From: JBBATK01 sp044228285
Lineage (GTDB): Bacteria > Bacteroidota > Ignavibacteria > Kapaibacteriales > NICIL-2
Assembly (NCBI GenBank): GCA_044228285.1
Contig: JBGAVD010000003.1
Span: 124,001-188,000, forward strand
Direction: 5' to 3'
Length of the DNA stretch: 64,000 nucleotides
Within the stretch, counting starts at the first letter, position 1. Each line of letters begins with the position of its first letter. The notes under the pieces are model-generated. The model saw nothing but the letters and a program-made list of their open reading frames with translations, ran no database searches and had not been told where the DNA came from. A program made the position numbers and the translations under genes. This document shows positions 63,999-64,000 of this stretch, in pieces.

Positions 63999-64000
63999 AG

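Larger units (their letters stand above)
63636..64000. other. Intergenic end of window
   Basis: After the Ig-repeat gene and its terminator, about 280 bases without a supported gene precede the final terminator hairpin. A short GC-rich inverted motif (GTGCGTGCTGCGCACGC near 63738) lies here. Confidence 0.4.

Overview
The window looks like a chromosome segment of a Gram-negative bacterium of the Bacteroidota / FCB group. The best guess is a lineage near Kapabacteria, Ignavibacteria or Chlorobi; this is inference from gene content, and no rRNA or other phylogenetic marker is present. The evidence is six proteins with a C-terminal type IX secretion (T9SS) sorting domain, a GWxTD-domain protein, a bacillithiol deacetylase (BshB1), an OmpA protein with thrombospondin-3 repeats, a eukaryote-type NADP isocitrate dehydrogenase and many outer-membrane beta-barrels. 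Shine-Dalgarno-like AGGAG/GAGG sites and one textbook sigma-70 promoter (TTGCAC-17-TATAAT) argue against a typical Bacteroidia genome.

Bases 1-30,700 are mostly housekeeping. In order they hold a histone H1-like peptide, a GWxTD protein with bshB1, a sensor kinase, an MscS channel, a DinB-like protein, a methyltransferase-glycosyltransferase pair, a metallo-beta-lactamase-fold hydrolase, a large sortilin-like T9SS protein, a class V aminotransferase with an RNA methyltransferase, an SDR, the operon alr-scpA-scpB, tatD fused in frame to an outer-membrane barrel, upp, a DMT transporter, DUF3052, DUF2461, a three-haem cytochrome, OmpA and heme A synthase.

Bases 30,700-36,450 hold a decayed DUF2158-like gene, two secreted proteins, a 59-residue DUF1508 (YegP-like) gene and icd. 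Bases 36,450-38,046 are the first of four clusters (A-D) of a palindromic repeat with core GAGACGCGAT-NN-ATCGCGTCTC.

Bases 38,047-50,480 form an envelope-signalling island between clusters A and B. Two ECF sigma-factor operons point inward from its ends. Each sigma gene is followed by a single-pass, anti-sigma-like protein whose outer end carries an envelope module: a beta-barrel in one case and a T9SS sorting domain in the other. Between them lie a lipoprotein, paralogous barrels, a dienelactone hydrolase and a 1180-residue VIT-vWA-barrel protein.

Bases 50,500-64,000 hold more T9SS-type secreted proteins, repeat clusters B, C and D, an IS110-family transposase remnant sitting inside a copy of the palindrome, an Ada-like lipoprotein and a giant Ig-repeat protein whose signal peptide is in a different frame from its body.

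The most unusual features are the multi-hairpin composite repeat with conserved spacing, the IS110 remnant within it, the tatD-barrel in-frame overlap with its own internal ribosome-binding site and signal peptide, and the two trans-envelope anti-sigma architectures.
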